Shown here: positions 1 through 7,984 of the stretch, in pieces
Numbering within the stretch: the first letter of the stretch is position 1
Layout: every line of letters starts with the position of its first letter
Assembly: GCA_902578495.1 (NCBI GenBank)
Contig: CACHCY010000009.1
Coordinates: 1-33,809, forward strand
Length of the DNA stretch: 33,809 nt
Source: an uncultured SAR86 cluster bacterium
GTDB lineage: Bacteria; Pseudomonadota; Gammaproteobacteria; Magnimaribacterales; AG-339-G14
Direction of reading: 5' to 3'
Program-made: the position numbers and the translations under genes
The notes under the pieces: model-generated
What the model was told of the DNA's origin: nothing
What the model saw: only the letters and a program-made list of their open reading frames with translations
Database searches by the model: none

Positions 1-699
1 TTCTTCTTTCGCATAGTAGCCAACCTTTTGTTCGAAAGGTTTAATCATATTTTCTGTTACCTTTTCTAAATATGATGAAAAATCTTTATCAACTAACTGA
101 TGCGCTGAAGAATCAAAAATCATCACAGTTTCAGCCCCGGCTTCAATTTGCATTGAAATATTTTTTTGTAGAAAAGGAATAATAAACTCCTCCAGCATGA
201 AATTTTTTTCTCTTGTAAGGCTTTTAGAATTGCTCCCTAATTTATTAGTCCCCATGCCAAAGGAGAGGACTGTCCAAGGGCCTCCCACAAAACCAATTAG
301 CGATTTATCGTGACCTAGTTTTTCCTTGGTTAACTGTAGGGCTTCCGATTGAAACTCCATAAATCTGAGATCTTTTTTATTTAGTAGCTTTTTAAAATTT
401 TGCTCAGTGAGAATATCCTCAAATTTTGGCCCTGGATCAAATACTAAATTCATCCCCATTGCTTGTAACGGCCACAAAATGTCGCTAAAAAGAATGGCAA
501 CATCAAAGTCAAAATCCTCAATTGGTCCTAAAGCAGTTTCTGCAGCTAACTCAGGCTTTTTACATAGCTCTTCAAAAGAATGTTTTTTGCGCAGAGACTG
601 ATAGTGTTTATGGTATCTCCCTGCCTGTCGCATGAACCATATTGGAGGACAAGATTGAGGTTTCCTCGCTAAAGCATTTTCAAATTTGTGATTGGGCAT
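1..699 (-). CDS. hemE: uroporphyrinogen decarboxylase HemE, N-terminal 233 residues (runs off left edge)
   Basis: Uroporphyrinogen III decarboxylase removes four acetate carboxyls from uroporphyrinogen III to give coproporphyrinogen III in the cytoplasm. The frame read leftwards from an ATG at 697-699 gives 233 residues with no stop before the window edge, so the last third is missing. The family signature MRQAGRY is at residues 23-29, and FSDIL near residue 70 holds the conserved Asp that holds the substrate pyrroles. The start lies 3 nt after the hemB stop, so hemE is very probably the third gene of a hemC-hemB-hemE operon. Nothing looks degraded in the visible part. The identification is firm from the motifs and the heme context. 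Confidence 0.95.
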   Translation of the reverse strand, partial: MPNHKFENALARKPQSCPPIWFMRQAGRYHKHYQSLRKKHSFEELCKKPELAAETALGPIEDFDFDVAILFSDILWPLQAMGMNLVFDPGPKFEDILTEQNFKKLLNKKDLRFMEFQSEALQLTKEKLGHDKSLIGFVGGPWTVLSFGMGTNKLGSNSKSLTREKNFMLEEFIIPFLQKNISMQIEAGAETVMIFDSSAHQLVDKDFSSYLEKVTENMIKPFEQKVGYYAKEE

Positions 700-702
700 G
701 AT

Positions 703-1692
703 TCAGCTCAATTTCTGTGCAACTTCTTCTGCAGCATAAGTCAGTATGCAGTCAGAGCCTGCTCTTTTGAAAGAATGTAAAACTTCCAACAAAACTTCTT
801 CCTGCAACCACCCTTTTTCAATTGCACCTTTCAACATTGAGTATTCACCTGATACTTGATAAGCAAATGTTGGTACTTTGAATTTTTCTTTTACCGCACG
901 AATTACATCCAAGTAAGGCATACCAGGTTTTACCATTACGGCATCTGCTCCTTCATTAAGATCCATCTCAACTTCGTGTAGAGCTTCATTAATATTATGA
1001 GGCGACATTTGATAAGAATCTTTATTTCCTTTGCCTAAATTAGATGATGACTGAACAGCTTCTCTGAAGGGACCATAAAATTTTGAACTGTATTTTGCAG
1101 CGTAAGAAAGAATTACTGTATTAAAAAAATTATTTAGCTCAAGCTCTTTTCTAATAGCACCAATTCTCCCATCCATCATATCTGAAGGTGCTATTACATC
1201 TGCTCCCGCATCTGCTAGAACTAAGGCTTGCTTTTTTAGTACTTCGACTGTTTTGTCATTATCTACGTAATCTTTTTTGTCCAATATTCCATCGTGGCCA
1301 TGCACGGTATAGGGATCAAGGGCAACGTCTACAATAAGAACTAATTCTGGAATCTTTTTTTTAATCGACTCGACTATCCCACATATTAAGTTTTTTCGAT
1401 TAAATGCCTCAATGCCATCTAAATCCTTTTTTTTAGAATCTATCACAGGGAAAAGAGCGACAGCTTTTATTCCCAGATCCATTAAGCTTTTGCAGTAATC
1501 AATCACACCTTCCTTTGAATATCTGTTTACGTTTGGCATGGATTCAATTGCTTCAGCTTTTTTGATCCCTTCCTTGACAAAGATAGGTTGTATTAAATCG
1601 TCGACTGTTAGACTGGTTTCTGCAGTTATTTTTAGTAGTGACGGATTACTGCGCAACCTTCGCAATCTAGTATCTGGAAATTTTCTATTCAT
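703..1692 (-). CDS. hemB: porphobilinogen synthase (ALA dehydratase) HemB, aspartate-rich metal site
   Basis: This enzyme condenses two 5-aminolevulinate molecules into porphobilinogen. It has 329 residues, normal for the family. The two active-site lysines are visible as K204 in SSKFYGPFREA and K255 in MVKPG, and the segment DVIAPSDMMDGR (about 165-176) is typical. The metal-binding stretch at residues 122-135 reads DVALDPYTVHGHDG. The zinc type has three cysteines there, so this should be the aspartate-rich, magnesium-dependent (zinc-independent) class; that assignment is inference from the motif. The ATG start overlaps the end of hemC by 8 nt, which suggests translational coupling, and hemE follows after 3 nt. 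Confidence 0.97.
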   Translation of the reverse strand: MNRKFPDTRLRRLRSNPSLLKITAETSLTVDDLIQPIFVKEGIKKAEAIESMPNVNRYSKEGVIDYCKSLMDLGIKAVALFPVIDSKKKDLDGIEAFNRKNLICGIVESIKKKIPELVLIVDVALDPYTVHGHDGILDKKDYVDNDKTVEVLKKQALVLADAGADVIAPSDMMDGRIGAIRKELELNNFFNTVILSYAAKYSSKFYGPFREAVQSSSNLGKGNKDSYQMSPHNINEALHEVEMDLNEGADAVMVKPGMPYLDVIRAVKEKFKVPTFAYQVSGEYSMLKGAIEKGWLQEEVLLEVLHSFKRAGSDCILTYAAEEVAQKLS

Positions 1693-3181
1693 CTGTATCA
1701 GCAGTTATTTGATGTTTCCAATCTTCGTAATTTAGAAAAGGTACAACTTTTCCCGAAATTTGGCGGTCAATTATGTCATAGCTTGCCCCTAAACCGCATG
1801 CATGATTAGCTTCGATAATATTAGGATATAATTCAAGCGCATATTCAAAAGCACTTCCGCTCATCCAATAAAAGTATTGTTTATCCTTTATTTTTATCTC
1901 ATCTTCTTTTGGTGTCAGTTCGTATGAGATTAATTTTTTCATTGAACTTTTTTCTTGGTTTCTATCATGCGTAAAATTCAACCAATCTAAATCATCAAAT
2001 AAAGTACAAGGGGGTTCATTATTTTTTCCTAAACTATCTGATGTGCCATTTATCCAGTAGCCTTTCGCTGCCAGTTTTTTCCAAGTTTCAACCCCACCTG
2101 TCCACAAAATATTTGATGCGTTAATTCTAATTCCATCCAACAAAGCATCTTGTCTGGAAATAAAAATTCCTTTGTTCTCCATTGCTTCTATTTTTTTTAT
2201 AGTGGTTTTAATAAAATTGCGCTTAAAAAAAACACTTTCTGCTTTTTCTTCTGGAAAAATTGCACTTTTATTTACCTTTTGTTCAACATTTAGCTTCGGC
2301 ATCCGATTAAAAGTGCTTTCTTTTAATTCAACGCCCTCTTCCGTTAGACCGATGATGTTGGTTATCTCGCCTACATTAATCTTTCTTATTGATACGCCTA
2401 TTTTTTGATGACATCCTCCTCCATGTTGAGAAAGAATTTTTCTCTCTCTAGATACTGCATCAAAAGTACTTTCATCGTTGATAGAGGCTGCAATAGAATT
2501 TGCAAAATCATTGTTTTCTGCAACTTCAATAGCAAGAGCACCCTGACCTGGAGCACACGGATTGATTGAATTTGGTAATATCATCCAAGAAAATGAATCA
2601 GAATTCTTTTTATAAAGCTCAACTAAATCCTGATCCCTAGAAAGCCTATCAATAGCTGCTTTAGCAATAACTATTCCGTCCAATGAATCATTCAAAAATT
2701 TAGAAAATCTAGTTTGAATATTTCCTCTGATTGGATGAAATTCAATTTTAGAGGTTTTCCACGGCAATAAATCAGGCAATGATATTGAAAGGTTTCTCTC
2801 TCTTCGTGGAGAAGATGAATAGATCTTTAAAGATTTTTTTTCAATTGAGTCATTTTTAAAAAAAAGAATATCCCTACTGTCAGATCTTGGTAGCGTTGAG
2901 ACAATATCAGTTCCTTTAGGCATTTCAATAGGCAAGTCTTTCCATGAGTGAACAACCATGTCGGCTTCATCATTTAAAAGAGCATCTCTCAAATCTGATG
3001 TAAAGACTCCTTGTTCGGGCATTTTGCTTAAAGGAGTTGTTAAATCTATGTCGCCCTTGGTATCTCTATAAGAATGAGTGACATTAATGTCAGGGAATTT
3101 TTTTTTGATCTCATCTGCAACCAAATGAGCTTGTATTTTAGCCAGACTGCTATTTCTTGAAAGTATTCTAATAGTCTTCAA
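1685..3181 (-). CDS. hemC: hydroxymethylbilane synthase HemC with a C-terminal HemD-like extension
   Basis: Residues 1 to about 315 are hydroxymethylbilane synthase, which joins four porphobilinogens. HSWKD holds the catalytic Asp (D82), LPRSDSRD follows near 97-104, RGNIQTR is at 152-158, and GGGCHQKIG holds the dipyrromethane cofactor cysteine C257. At 498 residues it is about 180 longer than HemC usually is. Residues about 335-498 resemble uroporphyrinogen III synthase: GGVETWKKLAAKG looks like the HemD 'GxxTxxxLxxxG' element, and a second half contains an SGSAFEYAL segment. The match is weak, so the HemD activity is inference. The start is a TTG at 3179-3181, placed so that IRILSRNSSLAK aligns with the family N-terminus; no clear ribosome binding site is seen. 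It leads the hemC-hemB-hemE operon and is divergent from hemA. Confidence 0.9.
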   Translation of the reverse strand: MKTIRILSRNSSLAKIQAHLVADEIKKKFPDINVTHSYRDTKGDIDLTTPLSKMPEQGVFTSDLRDALLNDEADMVVHSWKDLPIEMPKGTDIVSTLPRSDSRDILFFKNDSIEKKSLKIYSSSPRRERNLSISLPDLLPWKTSKIEFHPIRGNIQTRFSKFLNDSLDGIVIAKAAIDRLSRDQDLVELYKKNSDSFSWMILPNSINPCAPGQGALAIEVAENNDFANSIAASINDESTFDAVSRERKILSQHGGGCHQKIGVSIRKINVGEITNIIGLTEEGVELKESTFNRMPKLNVEQKVNKSAIFPEEKAESVFFKRNFIKTTIKKIEAMENKGIFISRQDALLDGIRINASNILWTGGVETWKKLAAKGYWINGTSDSLGKNNEPPCTLFDDLDWLNFTHDRNQEKSSMKKLISYELTPKEDEIKIKDKQYFYWMSGSAFEYALELYPNIIEANHACGLGASYDIIDRQISGKVVPFLNYEDWKHQITADTDE

Positions 3182-3254
3182 TATAACTGTTTGTTCTTAA
3201 CAAAAACACAATGATACCCGAATGTTGGAAGAAGTTCTGATGTGTTATAGTTCT

Positions 3255-3301
3255 CACCAATTCATCTTATAAAGCTTATAAAGCAAGCAGAATTAATTGG
3301 T
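3255..3301 (+). repeat. tandem 9-bp repeat inside an inverted repeat in the hemA leader
   Basis: Two perfect adjacent copies of CTTATAAAG lie at 3266-3274 and 3275-3283. They sit between inverted 7-mers ACCAATT (3256-3262) and AATTGGT (3295-3301). The right arm ends 9 nt before the hemA ATG at 3311. It could be a regulator site or a weak RNA hairpin in the leader; no known operator is recognised. The 129-nt hemC-hemA divergent gap holds nothing else I can name. Confidence 0.5.
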
Positions 3302-3310
3302 AGGTAATAA

Positions 3311-4552
3311 ATGAATTATGAAAAATTTTTTAGCGACGAGCTTAAATCACTCAAGTCGCAAGGTTTATATAGAAAATTTCGCGAAATAAATAGAACACGA
3401 TCAACTTTTCCAAAAGCAACCGAACGCGATGGAGATTCTAGAAGACAAGTAGAAGTTTGGTGTAGTAATGATTATCTTAACTTGAGCCAACATCCTGCTA
3501 TTGTTAATGAAACTATAAAAGTTACTCAAGAATTAGGAACGGGCTCCGGTGGCACAAGAAACATCTCTGGAACTTCCTCTTATCATGCGGACCTTGAAAG
3601 AACGCTAGCTGAATTGCACAAAAAAGATTCTGCCTTGATCTTCCCATCGGCTTACACAGCTAATCAATCTACTTTATGGACCTTGTGCAAAAAATTAGAA
3701 GGAATTGAAATATATTCTGATGAGCTTAATCATGCATCAATGATTCAAGGCATTAAAAATGCAAACGTTAAAGTACATATTTTTAGGCATAACGATACCG
3801 GACATCTAGAAGAGCTGTTAAAAACGTCAAATGCAAATACTCCTAAAATGATTGTGTTTGAATCCCTTTATTCCATGGAAGGCTTAAGATCGCCTATTGA
3901 AAAAATTATTTGGCTTGCCGAAAAATATAATGCGCTGACATACTTGGACGAGGTTCATTCTGTTGGCTTGTACGGTCCAGAAGGAAGAGGGATCGCTGCA
4001 GAAGCTGGAGTCTCCGATAAGATAGATATTATCAACGGAACTCTCTCAAAATCTTTTGGTCAATTAGGCGGCTATGTGGCGGCCAACGCGGACATCATAG
4101 ATTTCATTAGAAGTTTTGCGCCCGGTTTCATATTTACATCTTCAGTTAATCCGTCCATTGTGGCTAGTTCTATTAAAGCTATTAAGCTTGCAAAAAAAGC
4201 AGATCACCTAAGACGTGAAATAAAATTTAATTCCGACCAAATAAGATCTGGATTAAGAAATCTTAAAATTCCATTTATAGAAAATGATAGTCATATAATT
4301 CCAATCCTAATTAAGGATCCTGTCCTGTGTAAAGACGCAGCAAATCTTCTAGTAGAAAAGCACGGTATCTACATTCAACCCGTCTTCTTCCCAACAGTTC
4401 CAAAGGGCGATGAAAGATTCAGAGTCACTATTACGCCAAAACATAACGCTTCAGATATCCAAAACTTTTTAAATGCTATTGATGATATTTGGACAGAAAT
4501 GTCTTTAGAAAGGGTCGAATCAGATAGCAAAGTAGTAAATTTGAATTCGTAA
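3311..4552 (+). CDS. hemA: 5-aminolevulinate synthase (ALAS, Shemin pathway)
   Basis: This PLP enzyme condenses glycine with succinyl-CoA to form 5-aminolevulinate, the first step of C4-pathway heme synthesis. It has 413 residues, as in alphaproteobacterial ALAS. The N-terminus ([19 protein letters not shown]) is ALAS-like rather than like other alpha-oxoamine synthases such as BioF or Kbl. Visible sites are the glycine loop [17 protein letters not shown] (76-92), H141 in [11 protein letters not shown]213 and H216 in LDEVHSVG, and the PLP lysine K247 in TLSKSFG. The ATG start is the first in frame. It is divergent from hemC-hemB-hemE and ends 1 nt from the stop of the convergent FTR1 gene. 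Most gammaproteobacteria instead make ALA from glutamyl-tRNA, so transfer from an alphaproteobacterium-like source is possible. Confidence 0.95.
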   Translation: MNYEKFFSDELKSLKSQGLYRKFREINRTRSTFPKATERDGDSRRQVEVWCSNDYLNLSQHPAIVNETIKVTQELGTGSGGTRNISGTSSYHADLERTLAELHKKDSALIFPSAYTANQSTLWTLCKKLEGIEIYSDELNHASMIQGIKNANVKVHIFRHNDTGHLEELLKTSNANTPKMIVFESLYSMEGLRSPIEKIIWLAEKYNALTYLDEVHSVGLYGPEGRGIAAEAGVSDKIDIINGTLSKSFGQLGGYVAANADIIDFIRSFAPGFIFTSSVNPSIVASSIKAIKLAKKADHLRREIKFNSDQIRSGLRNLKIPFIENDSHIIPILIKDPVLCKDAANLLVEKHGIYIQPVFFPTVPKGDERFRVTITPKHNASDIQNFLNAIDDIWTEMSLERVESDSKVVNLNS

Positions 4553-4553
4553 C

Positions 4554-5462
4554 TTAAGTTGCTGGGCGATAAAAGGATCGCCACAGAGCTATCCCACCGA
4601 TCAAAGAGATAATCCAGAAAAGTAATTCAATGTAATTTGGATTGCTGTTATAGCCAAAGAAACCTTTGAGAAAGACGCCAACTCTGCCGCTATCATGCAT
4701 GATGTGCGTGTACTGTTGTTTGCCCTTCAAGTCGTAAGAATAAAAGAAAGAATTATCGGTTTCATCAAGACTGTCCTTTGGTCTTAGAATATCCCAAGGA
4801 CGAGAAATGTCTGACTTGTTTTCTAAGCCTATGAGTTGCAAATTATCTGACTTAACTAAGTAGCTTTCAGCTTCATGAGTGCCGTACGCGATCATGCCAG
4901 ATGCTAAGAAAACTAAGAGTAATGTTGTAGCTTGAAAAAAAGATCTTAAATTAATCTTTTTCCCCTGAACAACAACAAGATAACCAATTAAAATTGCTAG
5001 AGCTGCACCTATTGTGAAACCAAGATAGCTAAAAGATCCTGTCATTGAAAAACTTCCCAAGAGGAAAATGGCTGTCTCAAATCCCTCTCTAAGAATAGAG
5101 AAGAAAATTACAAAGAAAATACCCCAAGTTGATGCTTGAACAGCGGTGTTGGTTTCTGCTTCAATTTGTTTTCTATCGCTGACGTGTTTTGATAGCCAGA
5201 AAATAACATACCAAATCAATCCGGCCGTGATAAACATGAACACTGATTCGAAAAGAGCCCTAGCAGATTCATTACTGAAGCTTTCCTTGAGTATGTAAAC
5301 TAAATAGCCTACAAGAATACTGAAAACAAGCGCTGCAGCTACACCTATCCAAAGTTTTCTAATCGATTCGTAAAGTTCATTTTTTATAAGGATTGTATAA
5401 ATAATCCCGACGATTAAAGAAGCCTCGAGAGTTTCTCTAAAAACAATGATGAATTCATTCAT
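4554..5462 (-). CDS. FTR1-family iron permease
   Basis: This is an inner-membrane iron transporter of the FTR1/EfeU (OFeT) family. The 302-residue protein has about seven hydrophobic helices. Both Fe-binding R-E-x-x-E motifs are present: RETLE at residues 9-13 in helix 1 and REGFE at 125-129 in helix 4. A hydrophilic stretch at about residues 190-270, probably extracytoplasmic, separates the last two helices. No EfeO or EfeB partner is seen nearby, so it may act alone or with a distant partner. The ATG (5460-5462) is the first in frame. It is downstream of, and on the same strand as, the siderophore receptor gene after a 307-nt gap. I see no convincing Fur operator directly upstream, only a half-site-like TGATAA. 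Confidence 0.9.
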   Translation of the reverse strand: MNEFIIVFRETLEASLIVGIIYTILIKNELYESIRKLWIGVAAALVFSILVGYLVYILKESFSNESARALFESVFMFITAGLIWYVIFWLSKHVSDRKQIEAETNTAVQASTWGIFFVIFFSILREGFETAIFLLGSFSMTGSFSYLGFTIGAALAILIGYLVVVQGKKINLRSFFQATTLLLVFLASGMIAYGTHEAESYLVKSDNLQLIGLENKSDISRPWDILRPKDSLDETDNSFFYSYDLKGKQQYTHIMHDSGRVGVFLKGFFGYNSNPNYIELLFWIISLIGGIALWRSFYRPAT

Positions 5463-5567
5463 TACAATAATTTATCAAATAAAATGAGGAAGAGCTTAAT
5501 TTTTCACCAGGGGTGTTTGTTAGGAACGAATAAAAAAAACTCTTCCAAACATTTAATTTAAAAGTGT

Positions 5568-5618
5568 AGGGAAAATCAATCTTGATGGTAGGTACAGATG
5601 GTAAGATTGATTTTCCCT
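5568..5618. repeat. perfect 16-bp inverted repeat (hairpin, 19-nt loop)
   Basis: Arms AGGGAAAATCAATCTT at 5568-5583 and AAGATTGATTTTCCCT at 5603-5618 are perfectly complementary, with loop 5584-5602. The loop itself contains GATGGTA and GATGGT copies. Neither strand has a proper U-run directly after the stem, so it is not a standard intrinsic terminator. It may stabilise the receptor mRNA end, act in the FTR1 leader, or be a protein-binding site. Confidence 0.75.
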
Positions 5619-5646
5619 TCAGTTCTCTCTCCTAATTAAGAACTGA
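5619..5646. repeat. 8-bp inverted repeat next to the long hairpin
   Basis: Arms TCAGTTCT (5619-5626) and AGAACTGA (5639-5646) enclose a 12-nt loop. It touches the 16-bp hairpin end to end, so the two could stack on a transcript. Function unknown. Confidence 0.5.
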
Positions 5647-5769
5647 GCTTTTAAATATGACCTGCCCTAAAATCATGACCAGGGTATTGATCTTCAATGC
5701 CGCTCCGCCAACGGTTTTTGAATTCTCAAATTTCAGGGCAAGAATGTTCATGGTTTAAATATTTCTTTA

Positions 5770-7866
5770 TTAAAACCTTCTTGAATAAGAAACCCTTGCA
5801 CTTAGCGACTCTCCAACTGAAGCTTGGTGGGTACTATGTGAATGAGGGAAATATAATTCATCCGTCAGATTTTCTATGTGCACTCTTACTACATCGTTAT
5901 CTGATGCATTGATATGGAGAGCAAAATCTACTCTCGTGTAGTCAGGTAAAGCAGGACCAGTACTTCCATTAGCTGTGTCTTTTATGAAAGACTCAGCCTG
6001 ATGAGTCACACCTAAGCCAAAACCAAATGTTTCGGTTGCTTGATATGAATACCATAGCGAAAGCATTTGATTTGGAAGTTCTCTTGGCTGTTTGGTTCCT
6101 TTACTGGTAACTCCATCAAGAGATGTATAACCAAAAGTTAGATTATTCTGATCGTCTATAACACCAGATAGCTCTACTTCATAACCTTCAACCTCAAGAC
6201 CTCTTATTTCATTCATTTCTCCTGTTTCGTTATCCTTTTCGGCTCGAGTTGATTCAGAATCAAAGATAGCTGCTGTAAATGTCAATGCATCGTTAATGTC
6301 GTATTTATAACCAAATTCAGTATTTTTATAGACATCTGGATCAAGAGCAGCTCCACTTGCGTCGAGCTTTTTGTATTGCTCGCCTGATCTTGGAAGGAAA
6401 CTTTCGCTATAGCTGACATATAAAGACATGTTATCTGCTGGCTTGTAAATTACACCTAACCTTGGTGAGAACATATCGTCTTTTCTTGATTGATCCTGAG
6501 ATTTCTTTACATCAGTAACAGTGATATCAAAGTTATCTAGACGACCTCCAATGATCATTTTCCAACTGTCTGAGAAATCAATATCACCTTGCAAATAGAA
6601 AGAAGTAACTGTTAGATCAGACTCTGAACTGCTTTTTAAATCAGTTGTGTAATCAACAGTCGAATCTAAACCTTTTGACGTTTTCGCAATATTCAAAGGT
6701 CTTGTGATGTTGAATATTTGCTGATCTGTAGGCTCACCTGCATCTTTACCTGCTCTGTTGTTAAAGAAAGTGTTGTATCGGTAATTTTTATTATCAGTAT
6801 CAACAAACTCTAAACCAACCAAGACCGTCCCAGAGGTAGAGCCATTACTAAATTCATTAACCACATTCGCTGAAACAATCAGGTTTTGTCTTTCTGTGGG
6901 ATCTAAATAACCATCAAGCTTAACGGTATTTGCTTCCGCATCGTAACCGGCAGCATAAAGATTCTTATACATTTTTTTGAAGTCACTGGAAGTGATACTC
7001 ATATTGAATTTTCCTGAATCAGAATAATCATGAGCAAGGCTTCCTCTAAGTATGCTGGCTTCTAAAGTTTGTAAATTTAGGCCTTCAACACCAAATACAA
7101 CATCTTTTAGACTCTCAACTGGCTTATTGTTAGCAGTAGGAATACCTCTATCGATAAACCTCTCGTGATCTGCGTATTCATAAGATAAATCTATCGTGGT
7201 TGCATCATCTACTTGAATTTTAACGGTTGGGTTTATTCCGTATCTTTCTCCTTCGTAGAAATCTCTGTGATTAGCTAGAGAATCTGTATGAAGGTTTAAT
7301 CTCACGGCGGTTGAATCGGAAGTTGCAAAGTTAGCATCAACTGCTAGATCTGCAGCTCCAAAAGAATCTGCGCCGAAATCAATGGATCCAAAAGCTTCGC
7401 CGATTTCCGCTTTCTTTGAGACTCTGTTAATTAAACCTCCGGTTCCGCCTCTTCCAAAGAGCAAGGCATTTGGACCTCTAAGGATTTCTAACTGTTCTAC
7501 GTTATAGAGAGATCTGTAGTATTGAACATCATCTCTAACGCCATCTTGATAAAAATCGGCTGTTGATCTTACTCCTCTAAAGACAACAGCGTCTCTGTGT
7601 CCTTCACCTTGTGATGTATTTACACCGGGCGTGTAACGAATAATATCTCCTATCTCTCTAAAGCCTTGATTCTTTATTTCTTCATCGGTTATAACTGAAA
7701 CTGATTGAGGAACATCTAGAATAGGTACGGGAGGTTTTAAAGAGTTGACTTGGTCAACGTATAAAACCTTACCTTTAACTTCTACCTCTTCAACATCATC
7801 GCTATTTTGAGCAAAGGTGCTAAGTGATCCTAGAAGGAATAAAGTGGCGTAAATATATTTTTTCAT
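5770..7866 (-). CDS. TonB-dependent siderophore receptor (catecholate/Fiu-like group)
   Basis: This is an outer-membrane gated channel for ferric siderophores, powered by TonB-ExbBD. The 698-residue protein has a Sec signal peptide (about residues 1-19, ending FAQ) and a possible TonB box EEVEVKG (about 26-32). A plug domain spans about 50-170 with VPQSVSVITDEEI and LEILRGPNALLFGRGGTGG, typical of siderophore receptors. The rest is a beta-barrel ending in the usual C-terminal Phe (VSYSRRF). The ATG is preceded by a GGAAAA stretch. The promoter is overlapped by two Fur-like operators, so iron-starvation induction is very likely. The exact siderophore cannot be told from sequence; the plug resembles Fiu-type catecholate receptors. 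The FTR1 gene lies downstream on the same strand. Confidence 0.95.
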   Translation of the reverse strand: MKKYIYATLFLLGSLSTFAQNSDDVEEVEVKGKVLYVDQVNSLKPPVPILDVPQSVSVITDEEIKNQGFREIGDIIRYTPGVNTSQGEGHRDAVVFRGVRSTADFYQDGVRDDVQYYRSLYNVEQLEILRGPNALLFGRGGTGGLINRVSKKAEIGEAFGSIDFGADSFGAADLAVDANFATSDSTAVRLNLHTDSLANHRDFYEGERYGINPTVKIQVDDATTIDLSYEYADHERFIDRGIPTANNKPVESLKDVVFGVEGLNLQTLEASILRGSLAHDYSDSGKFNMSITSSDFKKMYKNLYAAGYDAEANTVKLDGYLDPTERQNLIVSANVVNEFSNGSTSGTVLVGLEFVDTDNKNYRYNTFFNNRAGKDAGEPTDQQIFNITRPLNIAKTSKGLDSTVDYTTDLKSSSESDLTVTSFYLQGDIDFSDSWKMIIGGRLDNFDITVTDVKKSQDQSRKDDMFSPRLGVIYKPADNMSLYVSYSESFLPRSGEQYKKLDASGAALDPDVYKNTEFGYKYDINDALTFTAAIFDSESTRAEKDNETGEMNEIRGLEVEGYEVELSGVIDDQNNLTFGYTSLDGVTSKGTKQPRELPNQMLSLWYSYQATETFGFGLGVTHQAESFIKDTANGSTGPALPDYTRVDFALHINASDNDVVRVHIENLTDELYFPHSHSTHQASVGESLSARVSYSRRF

Positions 7867-7903
7867 AATTTTTTTCCAATAATGTCAGATGAAATCTCAT
7901 AAT

Positions 7904-7923
7904 GATAATGAGAATCGTTCTCA
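7904..7923. promoter_or_regulatory. Fur box 1 (over the predicted transcription start of the siderophore receptor gene)
   Basis: GATAATGAGAATCGTTCTC at 7904-7922 matches the 19-bp Fur consensus at 16 positions. It contains the near-palindrome TGAGAATCGTTCTCA (7909-7923). It lies just downstream of the predicted -10 on the minus strand, where a bound repressor would block transcription. Confidence 0.88.
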
Positions 7924-7951
7924 ATTATATATAAATGAGAATGATTATCAA
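7924..7951 (-). promoter_or_regulatory. sigma-70 promoter of the siderophore receptor gene
   Basis: On the minus strand TTGATA (7946-7951) and TATAAT (7924-7929) are separated by 16 nt. This is one mismatch to the sigma-70 -35 and a perfect -10. Transcription should start near 7917, about 50 nt before the ATG. Confidence 0.8.
7936..7950. promoter_or_regulatory. Fur box 2 (over the -35 of the siderophore receptor promoter)
   Basis: TGAGAATGATTATCA fits the 7-1-7 Fur inverted repeat TGATAAT-N-ATTATCA with one mismatch. It overlaps the -35 element, and box 1 covers the start site, which is a classic double-operator layout. Confidence 0.88.
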
Positions 7952-7984
7952 TTGCTTTTAGAAATATCTTTATAACTTTGATAT

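Larger units (their letters stand above)
5463..5769. other. 307-nt structured intergenic region between siderophore receptor and FTR1 gene
   Basis: No convincing coding frame is present. It holds two directly adjacent inverted repeats (5568-5618 and 5619-5646). It also holds a longer-range complementary pair: the plus-strand 7-mer GGAAGAG at 5488-5494 and its complement CTCTTCC at 5540-5546, with a run of eight A on the plus strand just before the latter. On the minus strand this would be the leader of the FTR1 gene or the 3' region of the receptor gene. I recognise no known riboswitch. Confidence 0.6.

Noticed and set aside
3225-3251. Sigma-70 promoter for hemA (TTGGAA and TATAGT)
   Set aside because: The spacer is only about 15 nt and both elements are imperfect, so support is too weak to list.
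5463-5500. Fur box upstream of the FTR1 gene
   Set aside because: Only one half-site (TGATAA) is visible and the other half does not match.
5568-5618. Intrinsic terminator for the siderophore receptor gene
   Set aside because: The stem is long and perfect, but no U-run follows it directly on either strand, so I list it as a hairpin of unknown role.
5697-5912. 71-codon plus-strand frame across the end of the siderophore receptor gene
   Set aside because: Most of it is antisense to the receptor C-terminus; composition and lack of a start signal argue against a gene.
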